Origin: Bacteroidales bacterium | GTDB lineage: Bacteria; Bacteroidota; Bacteroidia; Bacteroidales; ML635J-15 | Direction of reading: 5' to 3' | Assembly (NCBI GenBank): GCA_017651185.1 | Contig: JAGCDJ010000037.1 | Location: forward strand, 1-64,000 | Length of the DNA stretch: 64,000 nucleotides | Shown: one piece after another, positions 17,375 through 26,647 of the stretch | Layout of the letters: each line of letters starts with the position of its first letter | Position numbering within the stretch: the stretch's first letter is position 1 | Position numbers and translations under genes: made by a program | The notes under the pieces: generated by a model | Databases searched by the model: none | The model's input: the letters and a program-made list of their open reading frames with translations, nothing else | What the model was told of the DNA's origin: nothing

Positions 17375-19783
17375 TTATTTCTTTTTCCTGTTGAATAACT
17401 TTTTAAAGAAGTTGCCGTTATTTTCTGGTTCTTCGTCATCGTCTGTGTACCCATACCCGTATCCATATTTGCTGGAACTCGAATAGCCATATTTGTTGTA
17501 TGATGAGTGCTTGCTTATAGGCAGTCCGTTGAGAACCATTGATACGTTCTTGATGTTATGTTCCTCTTTCAGTCCGTTTAAATAATCAATGTATCCCTTT
17601 GCACTTACGCCCGAACGCATTATGTAGAATATGTTGTCGGCATATTTCGATAGGGTTATTGCGTCGTGTATGATTCCTAGCGGAGGAGTATCGAGAATAA
17701 CTATGTCGTATGCTTCCCTTATTTCGGCGATGAACTTGTCTATGCTCTTTCCGATTAACAGTTCTGCTGCAATTGGAGTTACGGGTCCACTAGTAATAAT
17801 ATCCAGATTTTCAATGACATTTTTATTCACACATTCCTGCCAAGGTTTGTGGTTTGTCAATATGGTTGATACACCAAAATCGTTGTCAATGGCAAAGCAT
17901 TTTTCAAGACGGGGTTTGCGTAGGTCGAAGTCGACAAGCAGAACCTTTTTGCCCGACATTGCATATATGTCAGCCGTGTTTATTGCAACGAAAGTTTTTC
18001 CTTCGCCAGGTACTGTCGATGTGGTAATAACCACTCTGCTTTTCGATTCGAGAGGGTAGTAGTCGAGGTTGGTTCGTATCTTGCGGAAATTTTCCGTTAT
18101 GTGCGACCGTGCGTACTTGTGTACAATTGCCTGCGAGAATTCGCTCTTGCGCCTGCTTGTAAGCACTTCGCCGATGACTGGAATGTCGGTGTATTTGCTT
18201 ATGTCGTTGCTGGTGAGGATCTTGTTGTAGAACAAGTATCTTGCAAGAAGGAATAATACTGACAGAACAAGTGCCAACAGCACCGACATTGTCATTGTTT
18301 TTGAAAATATTGGAGAAATTGCGCTGACTGGTACGCTTGCTTTTTCCAGAACAAGGTTTGTGCTTACATAACCTGACTGAGATATGAGTATTTCAATCTT
18401 TCTGTCCAATAACTTTGAGTAATGTGCTTCGTTTGCAGAATATATCCTCTGTAGTTTTGAATATTCAAGTTCGTCGTAACTTATCTTTTTAAGTATGCCC
18501 TTGCGAATATCATCCTCTTTCTTTTCGCAACCTGCCTTTTGTTTTTCAAGTCGTACAATTGTACTGCCAATGAAGTCGATAATTGTCTCCTTCTTCGTTT
18601 CTATCTGCTTGTCAATTACGACAATCTTATGGTTGTTCTCGGTAACTTCGAACAGCATTGCCTCTCGCTTTGAAATTAGGTCCTGCAACGATTTCAGCAT
18701 GGATGACAAAAAAGCATTTGACGACTGTCCCGACATAAGAGCCATCATCTCGTACATGTTTATGTCCGGATTGCTATTAATTTGTTCCTTTACTTCGTTG
18801 AGCGTTTCAATTTCATAGTCGATTTCAGCAATACGCTGCTCAATGTTTGTAATCCTGTTTTCAGCAAGATTATTGTTGTGTTTGTTTATATCATCATTGG
18901 TTATGCCATTTGCAATGCGGAATTGCTGGAGTTGGTTCTCGATAGTGGAAAGTTCGTCAACCATATCGGCCATCTTCTCGTCGATATATGCGATTGTTGC
19001 CATTGAACTTTCTCTGCTTTTCATTACGTCAAACTCGATGAACTGTTCTGCAATGGCATTGGCAATATCTGCCGACTTTTTTGCATTTTCGCAGTCGTAT
19101 GTTATCTTTATGGTACCAGCACTATTGTTAAGGGCTTCTATTACAAGTCCGTTAGATATCTCACGCAAAATTTGCCTTTCACTGTTGATGACAAAGTAAT
19201 ACTTGTCCTTGATACTGCTTCTTTCTGCGTATGATTCGCTATTGGGCGCTGACATTGTTATGGTTAAACCTTCCGGAAGTGTAGTAGGGGTAGCAAAAGG
19301 AACATTGTGTACAGCACCCTTTTCTCCAATGTTGATGTCGTACGATTTGCCATCCTTATTCATTTCATAATAAATGGCTTTGTCGTATATCTTAGTATCT
19401 AAGATTTCGTAGTCTACCTTAAATGGCATTGAACCGTAACTTTCCGACTTAAGAAAGGCGCCCTCAGTGAAAAAACTTATTCCCAATGGCAGATTCTTGA
19501 CAACTGTCTTTAGAAACTCTTCGGAACGCATTATCTCTATGGTCGGATTCATGTTTACTTCCGAACTTATTCCAAGAATGGTGTTTGTCTTGTTTTCTTT
19601 CTTTACCTGGATAATCGAAGATGAGCTAAATATTGGTTGCGTATAACGGAAATATAAGTATCCTCCGCAAATTGCAATAGCAAAGAAAATTATGACGAAT
19701 ATCAAGTTCTTTCTCAATACTGTGAGAAAGGTTTCAAGTTCGAAATCCTGATTAAGGGTTGGTATCTTGTCTTTTTTCTTCAT
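17375..19783 (-). CDS. wzc: Polysaccharide co-polymerase with tyrosine autokinase domain (Wzc)
   Basis: The protein has 802 residues. A Wzz-type N-terminal part has a membrane helix near 30-50, a long periplasmic coiled-coil region (about 230-470) and a second helix near 500. The cytoplasmic BY-kinase domain follows, with Walker A STVPGEGKT near 590, Walker A' VLLVDFDLRKP, and Walker B VILDTPP. The tail (about 760-780) is a tyrosine cluster, YNKYGYSSSSKYGYGYGY, the usual autophosphorylation site. It controls chain length and export of exopolysaccharide with Wza. The last ten residues are strongly basic (KKLFNRKKK), an unusual ending. Four bases downstream of wza. Confidence 0.93.
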   Translation of the reverse strand: MKKKDKIPTLNQDFELETFLTVLRKNLIFVIIFFAIAICGGYLYFRYTQPIFSSSSIIQVKKENKTNTILGISSEVNMNPTIEIMRSEEFLKTVVKNLPLGISFFTEGAFLKSESYGSMPFKVDYEILDTKIYDKAIYYEMNKDGKSYDINIGEKGAVHNVPFATPTTLPEGLTITMSAPNSESYAERSSIKDKYYFVINSERQILREISNGLVIEALNNSAGTIKITYDCENAKKSADIANAIAEQFIEFDVMKSRESSMATIAYIDEKMADMVDELSTIENQLQQFRIANGITNDDINKHNNNLAENRITNIEQRIAEIDYEIETLNEVKEQINSNPDINMYEMMALMSGQSSNAFLSSMLKSLQDLISKREAMLFEVTENNHKIVVIDKQIETKKETIIDFIGSTIVRLEKQKAGCEKKEDDIRKGILKKISYDELEYSKLQRIYSANEAHYSKLLDRKIEILISQSGYVSTNLVLEKASVPVSAISPIFSKTMTMSVLLALVLSVLFLLARYLFYNKILTSNDISKYTDIPVIGEVLTSRRKSEFSQAIVHKYARSHITENFRKIRTNLDYYPLESKSRVVITTSTVPGEGKTFVAINTADIYAMSGKKVLLVDFDLRKPRLEKCFAIDNDFGVSTILTNHKPWQECVNKNVIENLDIITSGPVTPIAAELLIGKSIDKFIAEIREAYDIVILDTPPLGIIHDAITLSKYADNIFYIMRSGVSAKGYIDYLNGLKEEHNIKNVSMVLNGLPISKHSSYNKYGYSSSSKYGYGYGYTDDDEEPENNGNFFKKLFNRKKK

Positions 19784-19786
19784 CGT

Positions 19787-20584
19787 TTAATTGTTAGAAA
19801 AATAACCTTTGACAGTAATAATAACTCCATATACAGACATCAATGTGGTTACAAGCGTAAGATAAGGCGAAATTTCACGTAGAACCCTCGTCACATATTG
19901 CGGACGGCTTTCTACATATATAATGTCGTTGGCTTCGAGAAGAATGTTTGTGCCGTCAAGGGTTTCAAGTGATGATACATTCCAGTAATATATCTTTGGT
20001 TTGTCGGTAAGGTTTCCGCGAATAAGTTTTATCCTGTATGCACGGCTTATTTCGGTAAGTCCGCCGCAGGCAGCAATAGCATCAATAAGCGTAAACTGGT
20101 CGTTACTCATTGCAACAGTCTGCACCCTAGAACCTCCATTCATAAATACAGTTACCTTTCGGTTGTTTACATTTACAAGTACAAATGGGTCTGGAAAATA
20201 TTCAGAATAAAGTGTTTCTAGCGTATCTTCAGCCTCGCGGATTGTCTTTCCGCTTATGTCGATTCGACCAAGAATAGGCAACTTTACCTTGCCGTCGTAT
20301 TCAACAGGGAAACCGCCTCCACTTTGGTTGCTGTTGGTATTGAAGTTGCTTCCGCCCCCCGTTGTTCCATCTCCGATACCGAAATAAGCCTGACCATTGT
20401 TGTTCAGCACCCTGATATTCAGTTTATCATTAGGCTGAATTCGGTATTCAACTTCCGAAGTTTCATGTTCGGACACTTCGTAGTCCTTGCTATTACGTAG
20501 CATTTCGTATGGTCTAAGCGACCTACAGGAACACATTGCTGCTCCTATTGCTATGATTATTAGTACAATATATTTACTTTTCAT
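19787..20584 (-). CDS. wza: Outer-membrane polysaccharide export lipoprotein (Wza)
   Basis: The 265-residue protein has a lipoprotein signal (AAMCSC) and a polysaccharide export domain with the IQPNDKLNIRVLN strand. SLBB-type repeats follow (GRIDISGKTIREAEDTL, then LIDAIAACGGLTE), and a hydrophobic C-terminal segment lies near 240-258. It should form the outer-membrane channel through which the polysaccharide leaves. A Gly/Ser/Asn-rich loop (GDGTTGGGSNFNTNSNQSGG) inserted after the first strand is a local oddity. First gene of the ten-kilobase polysaccharide/repair run. Confidence 0.93.
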   Translation of the reverse strand: MKSKYIVLIIIAIGAAMCSCRSLRPYEMLRNSKDYEVSEHETSEVEYRIQPNDKLNIRVLNNNGQAYFGIGDGTTGGGSNFNTNSNQSGGGFPVEYDGKVKLPILGRIDISGKTIREAEDTLETLYSEYFPDPFVLVNVNNRKVTVFMNGGSRVQTVAMSNDQFTLIDAIAACGGLTEISRAYRIKLIRGNLTDKPKIYYWNVSSLETLDGTNILLEANDIIYVESRPQYVTRVLREISPYLTLVTTLMSVYGVIITVKGYFSNN

Positions 20585-20606
20585 CTATGATGCCTGATTA
20601 AGACTG

Positions 20607-20614
20607 CAAAGATA
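20607..20614 (-). promoter_or_regulatory. -7 element of the wza operon promoter
   Basis: TATCTTTG on the minus strand, 22 bases before the wza ATG, is a perfect consensus. No clear TTTG lies at the expected -33 position, so the operon may need an activator. Confidence 0.5.
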
Positions 20615-20724
20615 CAAAATATACTTATAATAATAAGCGATTTTTTTGCATTGACATTTAAAAATGTTGAATGTCAAGTTTCCTTGTCGGTTGTATTGGT
20701 GTATGAGGAGGTCTGTTTTTCGGG

Positions 20725-21723
20725 TTATCCTAGTGCTGCGAACTGTCCTGTAAGTCCCATTGCAACATAGTATCCGATATATAGCAAAAGCAGTAGAATG
20801 CCCTCTATGCGTACGATTTCTGTCTTGCCTTTTATTGGGAAGACTGTTATGCCGAGCAGTAGCAGCGAGGCGAGCAGGAACCATACGTCGAAACTTAAGA
20901 TGTTTTCTTCTGCTTCAAGTGGCGTTACGCATGAGGTCAGTCCGATTATCATGCAAATGTTAAATATGTTGGAACCGATTATGTTGCCGACCGATATGTC
21001 AAGTTCCTTCTTTATTGCCGCTACTATTGATGTCGTGAGTTCTGGTAGAGATGTGCCGATGGCAACGACGGTTACTGCGATAACCCTGTCGCTTACGCCA
21101 AGTGACCTTGCAATATTTTCGGCGCCATATACCAGCAGTTCCGAACCTGCTATAAGTCCAGCGCAACTGATGATTACAATTATGAATGACAACCAGATGT
21201 TGTGTTTCTTTGCTGGTTCGGTATCGGGTTCTTCTGATGACGGTTCTAGTTTCGCCGACTTGAATGTCAAATACATGTACAGAACCATTAGAAGAAGCAT
21301 AAATATTCCTTCAAGTATATTTATTTCGCTGTCGATGAGGGAGAAGGCAAATAGGAGTGTTGCTGCCAGCAATATCATCAGGTCGCGCCGTATTACCGAC
21401 CGTGCTATGGGCAGAGTGATTATAATCGCCGTTATTCCAAGTATTAGGCATACGTTTGCAATGTTGCTTCCGACAACGTTCCCTATTGAAATGTTTGCCG
21501 AACCACCAAGCGCCGCGCTTAAACTTACGCATAGTTCTGGCAGTGATGTGCCCATAGATACAATTGTTACACCTATGATGAGTTTCGAAACGTTGAAGTA
21601 TTCTGCCACCCATACACTGCTTTTTACTACCCAGTCGCCGGCATACACAAGCAGTGCAATGCCCGCTACCAGAGCAACATAAAAGAATGGCTCCGACGAT
21701 AATATGTTTAAGATACCGTCCAT
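20725..21723 (-). CDS. CaCA-family Ca2+/Na+ (or K+) exchanger, YrbG type
   Basis: The 332-residue membrane protein has ten predicted helices and the two inverted alpha-repeats of the Ca2+/cation antiporter family. The first is SMGTSLPELCVSL with GNVVGSNIAN, and the second is AIGTSLPELTTSI with GNIIGSNIFN. The Glu residues in GTSLPE are the ion ligands in characterised members. It probably extrudes Ca2+ in exchange for Na+. A hydrophilic loop with many acidic residues (EPSSEEPDTEPAKK) separates the halves. Divergent from the flippase gene. Confidence 0.92.
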   Translation of the reverse strand: MDGILNILSSEPFFYVALVAGIALLVYAGDWVVKSSVWVAEYFNVSKLIIGVTIVSMGTSLPELCVSLSAALGGSANISIGNVVGSNIANVCLILGITAIIITLPIARSVIRRDLMILLAATLLFAFSLIDSEINILEGIFMLLLMVLYMYLTFKSAKLEPSSEEPDTEPAKKHNIWLSFIIVIISCAGLIAGSELLVYGAENIARSLGVSDRVIAVTVVAIGTSLPELTTSIVAAIKKELDISVGNIIGSNIFNICMIIGLTSCVTPLEAEENILSFDVWFLLASLLLLGITVFPIKGKTEIVRIEGILLLLLYIGYYVAMGLTGQFAALG

Positions 21724-21734
21724 AAAAAATTACG

Positions 21735-21742
21735 CAAAGTTA
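21735..21742 (-). promoter_or_regulatory. -7 element for the CaCA exchanger gene
   Basis: TAACTTTG on the minus strand ends 11 bases before the ATG. A transcript from it would have a leader of only a few bases. Confidence 0.45.
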
Positions 21743-21785
21743 ATCATAATTGTTGAATGTGAGCATTTGTTTTGTTCGTTTTTTG

Positions 21786-21793
21786 TATTTTTG
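21786..21793 (+). promoter_or_regulatory. -7 element for the flippase gene
   Basis: TATTTTTG is 10 bases upstream of the ATG at 21804, with a TTTG at 21766 as a possible, slightly close, -33 box. The transcript would be nearly leaderless. Confidence 0.4.
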
Positions 21794-21803
21794 CATTTTC
21801 GTA

Positions 21804-23063
21804 ATGAAATTATTTAGTTTAAATAGGGACATTATACTTACGGTGTTTGCCAAGGTTATGATCCTGCTGCTCAATTTTGCGGCGGTAATATTTACCACGC
21901 AATTGTGGGGTAGCGAGGGCAAAGGGTTCATAGCGATTTTTGTCGCCGACATAAGTCTGGTTGCAACCTTCACAAACATTCTGACCAATAGCAGTGTATC
22001 GTTTTTCTTAAAGAAAATAGGGCATTCACCGTTGGCAACGCTTGCTTTTTTGTGGGTTTTTATTGTGTCTTCCGTTGCTGCGTTGGTGGTGGCGTTTGTT
22101 GATGTTTCGGTGCCAGTACTGCCGTTTTTTGTAGTAGCGGTATTTTCGGGATGCATCACATTTCATTCGTCACTTTTCCTCGGTGAGCAGAAAATTTTCC
22201 AGTACAACCTTGTTTCATTGCTGATGTCGGCATTGTTGCTGGTTTTCATGCTATTGCTTCATTGGTTGTTTCCCGAAACTGGTTATCACGCATATTTCTA
22301 TGCTCAAATTTTGTCGTACGGACTTGTGCTTTTGCTGTGCCATATTTTTACTCATAGGATTTTTGGCAGGATACATTTCTCGTTTAGTCTCGACACTTTC
22401 CGCAAGGCCTTCAATTTTGGCTGGCAAGAGGAGTTGAGTGCATTCATGCAGTTCCTTAACGCAAGGTTATGTTTCTATTTGATAGGTATTTATGCTGACA
22501 TGTCCGCTGTTGGAATTTTTTCTGTCGGGGTTACAATTTCTGAGGCGATTTGGGTGTTCAGTCGTAGCATGGCGCTCGTGCAGTATTCCAAGGTTCTAAA
22601 GTTGGGCAATACGTCAGAAGCATGGTTCGAAACCAGGAAGGTAACGTTTGTTAGTCTTGCAGTTACAGTTCTTTGTATCGTAGTTGCCGCCTGTGTGCCT
22701 ATGTTTGTTTTTGAATATGTTTTTGGCGATGGGTTTGGCAGGTCGAAAATCGTTATTTTGATGCTTGCTGTCGGTATTGCGGCGAATTCGGCTGCGTTGG
22801 TGCTGTTCAATTACTTTTCTGCACTTGGACGACTAAAGATATTGTTGCTTAGGTCTGCATCAGGACTTGTAGTTACTTTGTCTCTTGCATTTTGGCTTAT
22901 TCCTACAATGGATATTGAAGGAGCATGTATTGTGAATTCTTGTTCATATTTGGTCTCAACCATGGTGTTGGTCGGATTCTTTGCTAAGCAAAAGGGAAAG
23001 TTGTCTTTCGACTGTCCATCGACAGGTTCAGGGAACAACTCAGGAACAAAAATTGAAAGTTGA
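21804..23063 (+). CDS. Oligosaccharide flippase-like membrane protein (MOP superfamily)
   Basis: The 419-residue protein has 12-14 hydrophobic helices in the pattern of polysaccharide biosynthesis/Wzx-type transporters: LSLNRDIILTVFAKVMILLL at the N-terminus, LWGSEGKGFIAIF, then FNFGWQEELSAFMQFLNARL. Lipid-linked oligosaccharide would be flipped across the inner membrane. The nearby wza-wzc-wecA genes support this, although no repeat-unit glycosyltransferases are in the window. Residues 404-419 (CPSTGSGNNSGTKIES) are encoded by an intergenic repeat and are probably not part of the fold. The ATG at 21804 is chosen over the TTG at 21750, which precedes the promoter. Confidence 0.82.
   Translation: MKLFSLNRDIILTVFAKVMILLLNFAAVIFTTQLWGSEGKGFIAIFVADISLVATFTNILTNSSVSFFLKKIGHSPLATLAFLWVFIVSSVAALVVAFVDVSVPVLPFFVVAVFSGCITFHSSLFLGEQKIFQYNLVSLLMSALLLVFMLLLHWLFPETGYHAYFYAQILSYGLVLLLCHIFTHRIFGRIHFSFSLDTFRKAFNFGWQEELSAFMQFLNARLCFYLIGIYADMSAVGIFSVGVTISEAIWVFSRSMALVQYSKVLKLGNTSEAWFETRKVTFVSLAVTVLCIVVAACVPMFVFEYVFGDGFGRSKIVILMLAVGIAANSAALVLFNYFSALGRLKILLLRSASGLVVTLSLAFWLIPTMDIEGACIVNSCSYLVSTMVLVGFFAKQKGKLSFDCPSTGSGNNSGTKIES
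23014..23036 (+). repeat. REP-like dispersed repeat inside the flippase 3' end
   Basis: GACAGGTTCAGGGAAC at 23021-23036, preceded by GTCCATC, resembles the TTCGACAGGCTCAGGGAAC repeat found between genes in many bacteria. Here it is translated as PSTGSG in the C-terminal tail. Confidence 0.5.
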
Positions 23064-23071
23064 CAATTAAT

Positions 23072-23116
23072 AATCGTAAATCTAAAATCGTAAATCGTAA
23101 GTCGTCAATCGTAAAT
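23072..23116. repeat. AATCGTAAAT intergenic repeat, three copies
   Basis: Exact copies of AATCGTAAAT lie at 23072-23081, 23086-23095 and 23107-23116, between the convergent flippase and marC genes. The same word occurs twice near 47710-47758. Confidence 0.7.
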
Positions 23117-23120
23117 TCCT

Positions 23121-23735
23121 TTATCTTGGTACATTTGCAATAATCACATATATGTTGTCAACGAACATATTTACTGCGATTGCGAGCAAAATCACTCCGA
23201 AGAATTTGCGGATTATAAATATGAGGTTTGCGCCGAGCAAGTTTTTAACCTTGTCGAGCAGACGGATTACAAAGTAGTCGAGTATAATGTTCAGTAGCAG
23301 ACCTATGAGTATGTTTACCACGGCGTATTCTGCGCGAAGTGATAGCAATGCTGTCAATGCGCCAGGACCGGCAATCAGGGGAAACGCCACGGGGACAATG
23401 CTTGCGCCGCTTCCAATGTTTTCGTTCTTGATTATTTCGCGACCAAGTATCATTTCAACCGCCAGAACGAACAATACGAATGCTCCCGCTACTGCAAAGG
23501 ATGCTGTGTCGATGCCAAAAAGTTTCAGCAATGCGTCACCTGCGAAGAAGAACAAAAGGAACAGTCCAAGTGCAGTTAGACACGCTTGCAATCCTTTTAT
23601 TGGTTTTCCTTGTTCCTTTAAACTCAAAAAAATAGGTATCGACCCCAAAATGTCGATTATTGCGAACATTACAATGAAGGAACTGAATACCTCAATGAAG
23701 TCAAATTGCCCGAAAAATTGTCCGATAAATTCCAT
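23121..23735 (-). CDS. MarC-family inner membrane protein
   Basis: The 204-residue protein has six hydrophobic helices and MarC/UPF0056 features: a start of the form FIEVFSSFIVMFAIIDILGSIPIFLSL, then ILGREIIK and VPVAFPLIAGPGALTALLSL. MarC proteins were once linked to multiple antibiotic resistance, but their transport substrate is not established. The ATG at 23735 is used; the frame could start two codons earlier at TTG. The gene is 12 bases downstream of the small membrane protein gene and shares its transcript. Confidence 0.9.
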   Translation of the reverse strand: MEFIGQFFGQFDFIEVFSSFIVMFAIIDILGSIPIFLSLKEQGKPIKGLQACLTALGLFLLFFFAGDALLKLFGIDTASFAVAGAFVLFVLAVEMILGREIIKNENIGSGASIVPVAFPLIAGPGALTALLSLRAEYAVVNILIGLLLNIILDYFVIRLLDKVKNLLGANLIFIIRKFFGVILLAIAVNMFVDNIYVIIANVPR

Positions 23736-23747
23736 TGCCAATTAATG

Positions 23748-24029
23748 TTATCGTTTCAACTCGCGACGATTCTTACCAATATACATAAAGTATAGAACCA
23801 AATCAAATGATACCAATGCGGCATTGAATACATATAACCAAATTACTATGTCGTTGCTGTATAGCGACTTGTGTACAATGCCGAAGATGTAGCCGAGAAT
23901 AATCAAAGACATAAAGAGCGGACTTTTGCCAAGAACCACCTTGGTACGTAGCGATTTTGCTATTGAAACTGGCCAACTAACGGAGAAACAAAGCAGAAAT
24001 AGGACTTCCCAGATGCTGAAATTTGCCAT
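23748..24029 (-). CDS. Small three-helix membrane protein, possibly half PQ-loop type
   Basis: The protein has 93 residues and three hydrophobic segments (about 7-22, 38-54 and 62-83), with a basic C-terminus (YIGKNRRELKR). The first segment ends SVSWPVSIAKSLRTK. A Pro in the first helix and a three-helix layout recall half-transporters of the SemiSWEET/PQ-loop kind, but the similarity is too weak to claim. I do not otherwise recognise it. First gene of a two-gene unit with marC. Confidence 0.6.
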   Translation of the reverse strand: MANFSIWEVLFLLCFSVSWPVSIAKSLRTKVVLGKSPLFMSLIILGYIFGIVHKSLYSNDIVIWLYVFNAALVSFDLVLYFMYIGKNRRELKR

Positions 24030-24111
24030 AGTTTAATTTTGTTAATGCATTGTTTTTACAATATTTAAGTCTTTTTGCAATCAAAAACTGCATTAAAACC
24101 GAAATTAGGTG

Positions 24112-24119
24112 CAAAAATA
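24112..24119 (-). promoter_or_regulatory. Possible -7 element for the small membrane protein/marC unit
   Basis: TATTTTTG on the minus strand lies 83 bases upstream of the ATG at 24029. This would give a leader of about 75 bases. Confidence 0.3.
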
Positions 24120-24155
24120 GTGTATATTTTTTGTTTTTGCGCAAGAAAATGCAAT

Positions 24156-24186
24156 TTTGTTTTTGTTCGGGATTTTGCTAACTTTG
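24156..24186 (+). promoter_or_regulatory. Promoter of the dapB-lepB-lgt operon
   Basis: TTTG at 24156-24159, a 19-base spacer and TAACTTTG at 24179-24186 match the full Bacteroidota consensus. It is the best promoter in the window. Transcription should start near 24193, 35 bases before dapB. Confidence 0.85.
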
Positions 24187-24227
24187 CAACTTTTTACTAC
24201 ATACTATTTTTGTAATATACGAAAAAA

Positions 24228-24941
24228 ATGGACATTGTTCTTATTGGATACGGAAAGATGGGCAAGGAGATTGAGCGCGTGGCTGTCGAACATGGACACC
24301 GAATCTCCGAAATCTTTGACATTGACCGCGATATATGCTCCTGTGACAATATTGCTTCGCTAGGAGATGTCGCAATCGAATTTTCTACTCCCAAGACGGC
24401 AGAACAGAATGTTCTGGCTTGCGTGAAAGGCGGTTTGCGCGTTGTGTCGGGCACTACTGGCTGGACTTTCGATGCTGCCAAAATGGAAAAGTTGTGCCGT
24501 GAAAATTCTTCAGCATTCTTTTATTCATCTAATTACAGCATTGGAATGAATATTTTCATGGCAGTAAACCGTATGCTGGCGCAGAAATTGGCGGCATATC
24601 CTCAATATTCGGCTCACATCGAGGAAACCCATCATATCCACAAACTCGACAAGCCGAGTGGAACGGCCATAACGCTTGCAAAGGGTATTATTGAAAGCAA
24701 TCCGCGTTATTCGGACTGGAAACTTGATGAAGGTTCAGACAATATTCTTGAAATAGATTCGTTTAGGGAAGGAGAGGTCTTCGGTGACCATAGTGTGCTG
24801 TGGTCGAGCGAGTATGATGACATCTTAATTTCGCATTCGGCGAAGAACCGTCGCGGATTGGCAAATGGTGCAGTGCTTGCAGCCGAATTCCTTGCAGGAA
24901 AATGTGGTATGTTTACAATGAATGATTTACTTGGATTATAG
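24228..24941 (+). CDS. dapB: 4-hydroxy-tetrahydrodipicolinate reductase
   Basis: DapB makes tetrahydrodipicolinate in the lysine/diaminopimelate pathway and so feeds peptidoglycan cross-linking. The 237-residue protein has the nucleotide-binding [10 protein letters not shown] at the N-terminus, a SGTTGW segment, and the catalytic [16 protein letters not shown] with the His pair and Lys. It is shorter than the E. coli enzyme (about 273), as is usual in Bacteroidota. First gene of a six-gene envelope operon. Confidence 0.96.
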   Translation: MDIVLIGYGKMGKEIERVAVEHGHRISEIFDIDRDICSCDNIASLGDVAIEFSTPKTAEQNVLACVKGGLRVVSGTTGWTFDAAKMEKLCRENSSAFFYSSNYSIGMNIFMAVNRMLAQKLAAYPQYSAHIEETHHIHKLDKPSGTAITLAKGIIESNPRYSDWKLDEGSDNILEIDSFREGEVFGDHSVLWSSEYDDILISHSAKNRRGLANGAVLAAEFLAGKCGMFTMNDLLGL

Positions 24942-24946
24942 GAAAT

Positions 24947-26647
24947 ATGTTTAAAAAGAAAAACGAAACTGAAAATACGGCTGTCAACAAGCCAAACGAA
25001 CCAAAGAAGGGTTGGAACCTTAAAATTGGAAAATGCGAAAGGTTTGTCGAGATGCCATCGCTTCGCAACTGGATATGGTTTGCTTGCTGGACAATCTTCT
25101 ACATCGGCTGGGTGATTTGGCTCGGAAACTACTGGTTTTTGTTCGGCGAACTGCTGATAATTGACATTTACATTACAAAGTTTGTCCGTTGGGCGTTCTG
25201 GAAACCAAAGAATCCTGAAAATTGCTCTAAGGCGAAACGCAAAACCCTCGAATGGGTTGATGCATTGATATTTGCTGTCATTGCGGCGTCGTTCATTAGG
25301 ATTTTCTTCTTCGAGGCATTTACGATTCCGACATCATCTATGGAAAAGACCTTGCGCGTGGGTGACTATCTTTTCGTAAGCAAGACCGCTTACGGTCCGC
25401 GTGTGCCGATGACTCCGATTTCGTTCCCGTTTGTGCATCACACTTTGCCGCTTACCGAAAGCACACCGTCTTATGTGACATGGATACAGAACGAGTACCG
25501 CCGTATGACTGGCTGGGGCGACATCAAGCGTGACGACATGGTGGTTTTCAACTATCCGACTGGCGATACCGTGGTTTTGCAGATTCCTGCGCAGGACTAC
25601 TACGACATTATCAGGATTACCCAGTTCCGCATGGCTGATTTCGACCGCCAATATTCTACGATGATGAACAAGAAGATTGTGGTTGGCAATGTTTCGCAGA
25701 AAACAAACGACTATTACATGAATCTTGCATATTCGCTTTTCAATCCGGCAGTAAATGTTGCGCATACCAATGCGTTTGTCAACGAAGCGTCAACAAAACT
25801 GCGTGAAAACGAAACCAATTTGGCGAAGGAGAATCCAGCAATTTCGGATGATGAAAAATACTATCGTCTTGCACGGCAGATTGTTCGCGATATGTACGAT
25901 TTGACTGTTCGTCCTGTTGACAAGCGCGAAAACTACATCAAGCGTTGTGTGGCAATTGCCGGCGATACTCTGGAAGTTCGTGACGGCGAGGTCTTTGTAA
26001 ACGGAAAACCGCAGAAGGAGATTCCATCCAAGCAGTTCAATTACCGAATTGCCATAAATACGGCAAACATTCCCGAAAAGGTGTTGCGCAAAAACGAAAT
26101 TAATGGTTCGGACATTTACGATTTGCATACCGACAGCGCCAACTACAAGATTGTTCCGCTTACTGCCGAAAACTACGAGAAGTTCAAAACTATGTCGTTT
26201 GTTGAGTCAATTACAAAGAACACTGTTGCAAAGGGATTTACTGGGGACGATAGTTTCCGCATTTTCCCGCACAACGAGAAATTCCCGTGGAACGTTGACT
26301 GGTTTGGTCCGCTGTATATTCCGAAGGCAGGCGACAAGATTCAACTTACTGAGGAAAACCTTATCCTTTATGCTCGCGTAATCGGCTATTATGAAGGTAA
26401 TACGCTTGAGGTAAAGGATGGCAAGGCTTATATAAATGGTCTGCCTGCTACCGAGTACACCTTCAAGATGAACTACTACTGGATGATGGGTGATAACCGC
26501 CACAATTCTGCCGATTCGCGCTACTGGGGTTTTGTTCCCGAAGACCACATAGTTGGCAAGGCATGGCTCATCTGGTTGTCGATGGACAAAGAATATGGCG
26601 GAATACGTTGGAGCAGAATAGGAAAGATTGTTCACAATGAAGACTAA
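24947..26647 (+). CDS. lepB: Signal peptidase I, long Bacteroidota form
   Basis: LepB removes signal peptides from exported proteins at the outer face of the inner membrane. The 566-residue protein has hydrophobic segments near 41-80 and 104-122. The catalytic motif [10 protein letters not shown] (Ser131) follows, then Lys332 in [11 protein letters not shown] and the [15 protein letters not shown] box at 514-528. The distance between Ser and Lys (about 200 residues) is far larger than in E. coli because of an insertion rich in charged helices. A second insertion lies between Lys332 and the GDNR box. It begins five bases after dapB and overlaps the degenerate paralogue downstream. Confidence 0.95.
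   Translation: MFKKKNETENTAVNKPNEPKKGWNLKIGKCERFVEMPSLRNWIWFACWTIFYIGWVIWLGNYWFLFGELLIIDIYITKFVRWAFWKPKNPENCSKAKRKTLEWVDALIFAVIAASFIRIFFFEAFTIPTSSMEKTLRVGDYLFVSKTAYGPRVPMTPISFPFVHHTLPLTESTPSYVTWIQNEYRRMTGWGDIKRDDMVVFNYPTGDTVVLQIPAQDYYDIIRITQFRMADFDRQYSTMMNKKIVVGNVSQKTNDYYMNLAYSLFNPAVNVAHTNAFVNEASTKLRENETNLAKENPAISDDEKYYRLARQIVRDMYDLTVRPVDKRENYIKRCVAIAGDTLEVRDGEVFVNGKPQKEIPSKQFNYRIAINTANIPEKVLRKNEINGSDIYDLHTDSANYKIVPLTAENYEKFKTMSFVESITKNTVAKGFTGDDSFRIFPHNEKFPWNVDWFGPLYIPKAGDKIQLTEENLILYARVIGYYEGNTLEVKDGKAYINGLPATEYTFKMNYYWMMGDNRHNSADSRYWGFVPEDHIVGKAWLIWLSMDKEYGGIRWSRIGKIVHNED

Noticed and set aside
20651..20677. TTGACATT/AATGTCAA hairpin downstream of the CaCA gene as a terminator
   Set aside because: The stem is perfect, but on the minus strand it is followed by TGCAAAAAAA, not a T run. 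It may be an inverted repeat of other use; I cannot assign it.
20798..21682. 294-residue open frame on the plus strand
   Set aside because: Antisense to the CaCA exchanger, whose two alpha-repeats are unmistakable; the frame is Ser/Ile-rich noise.
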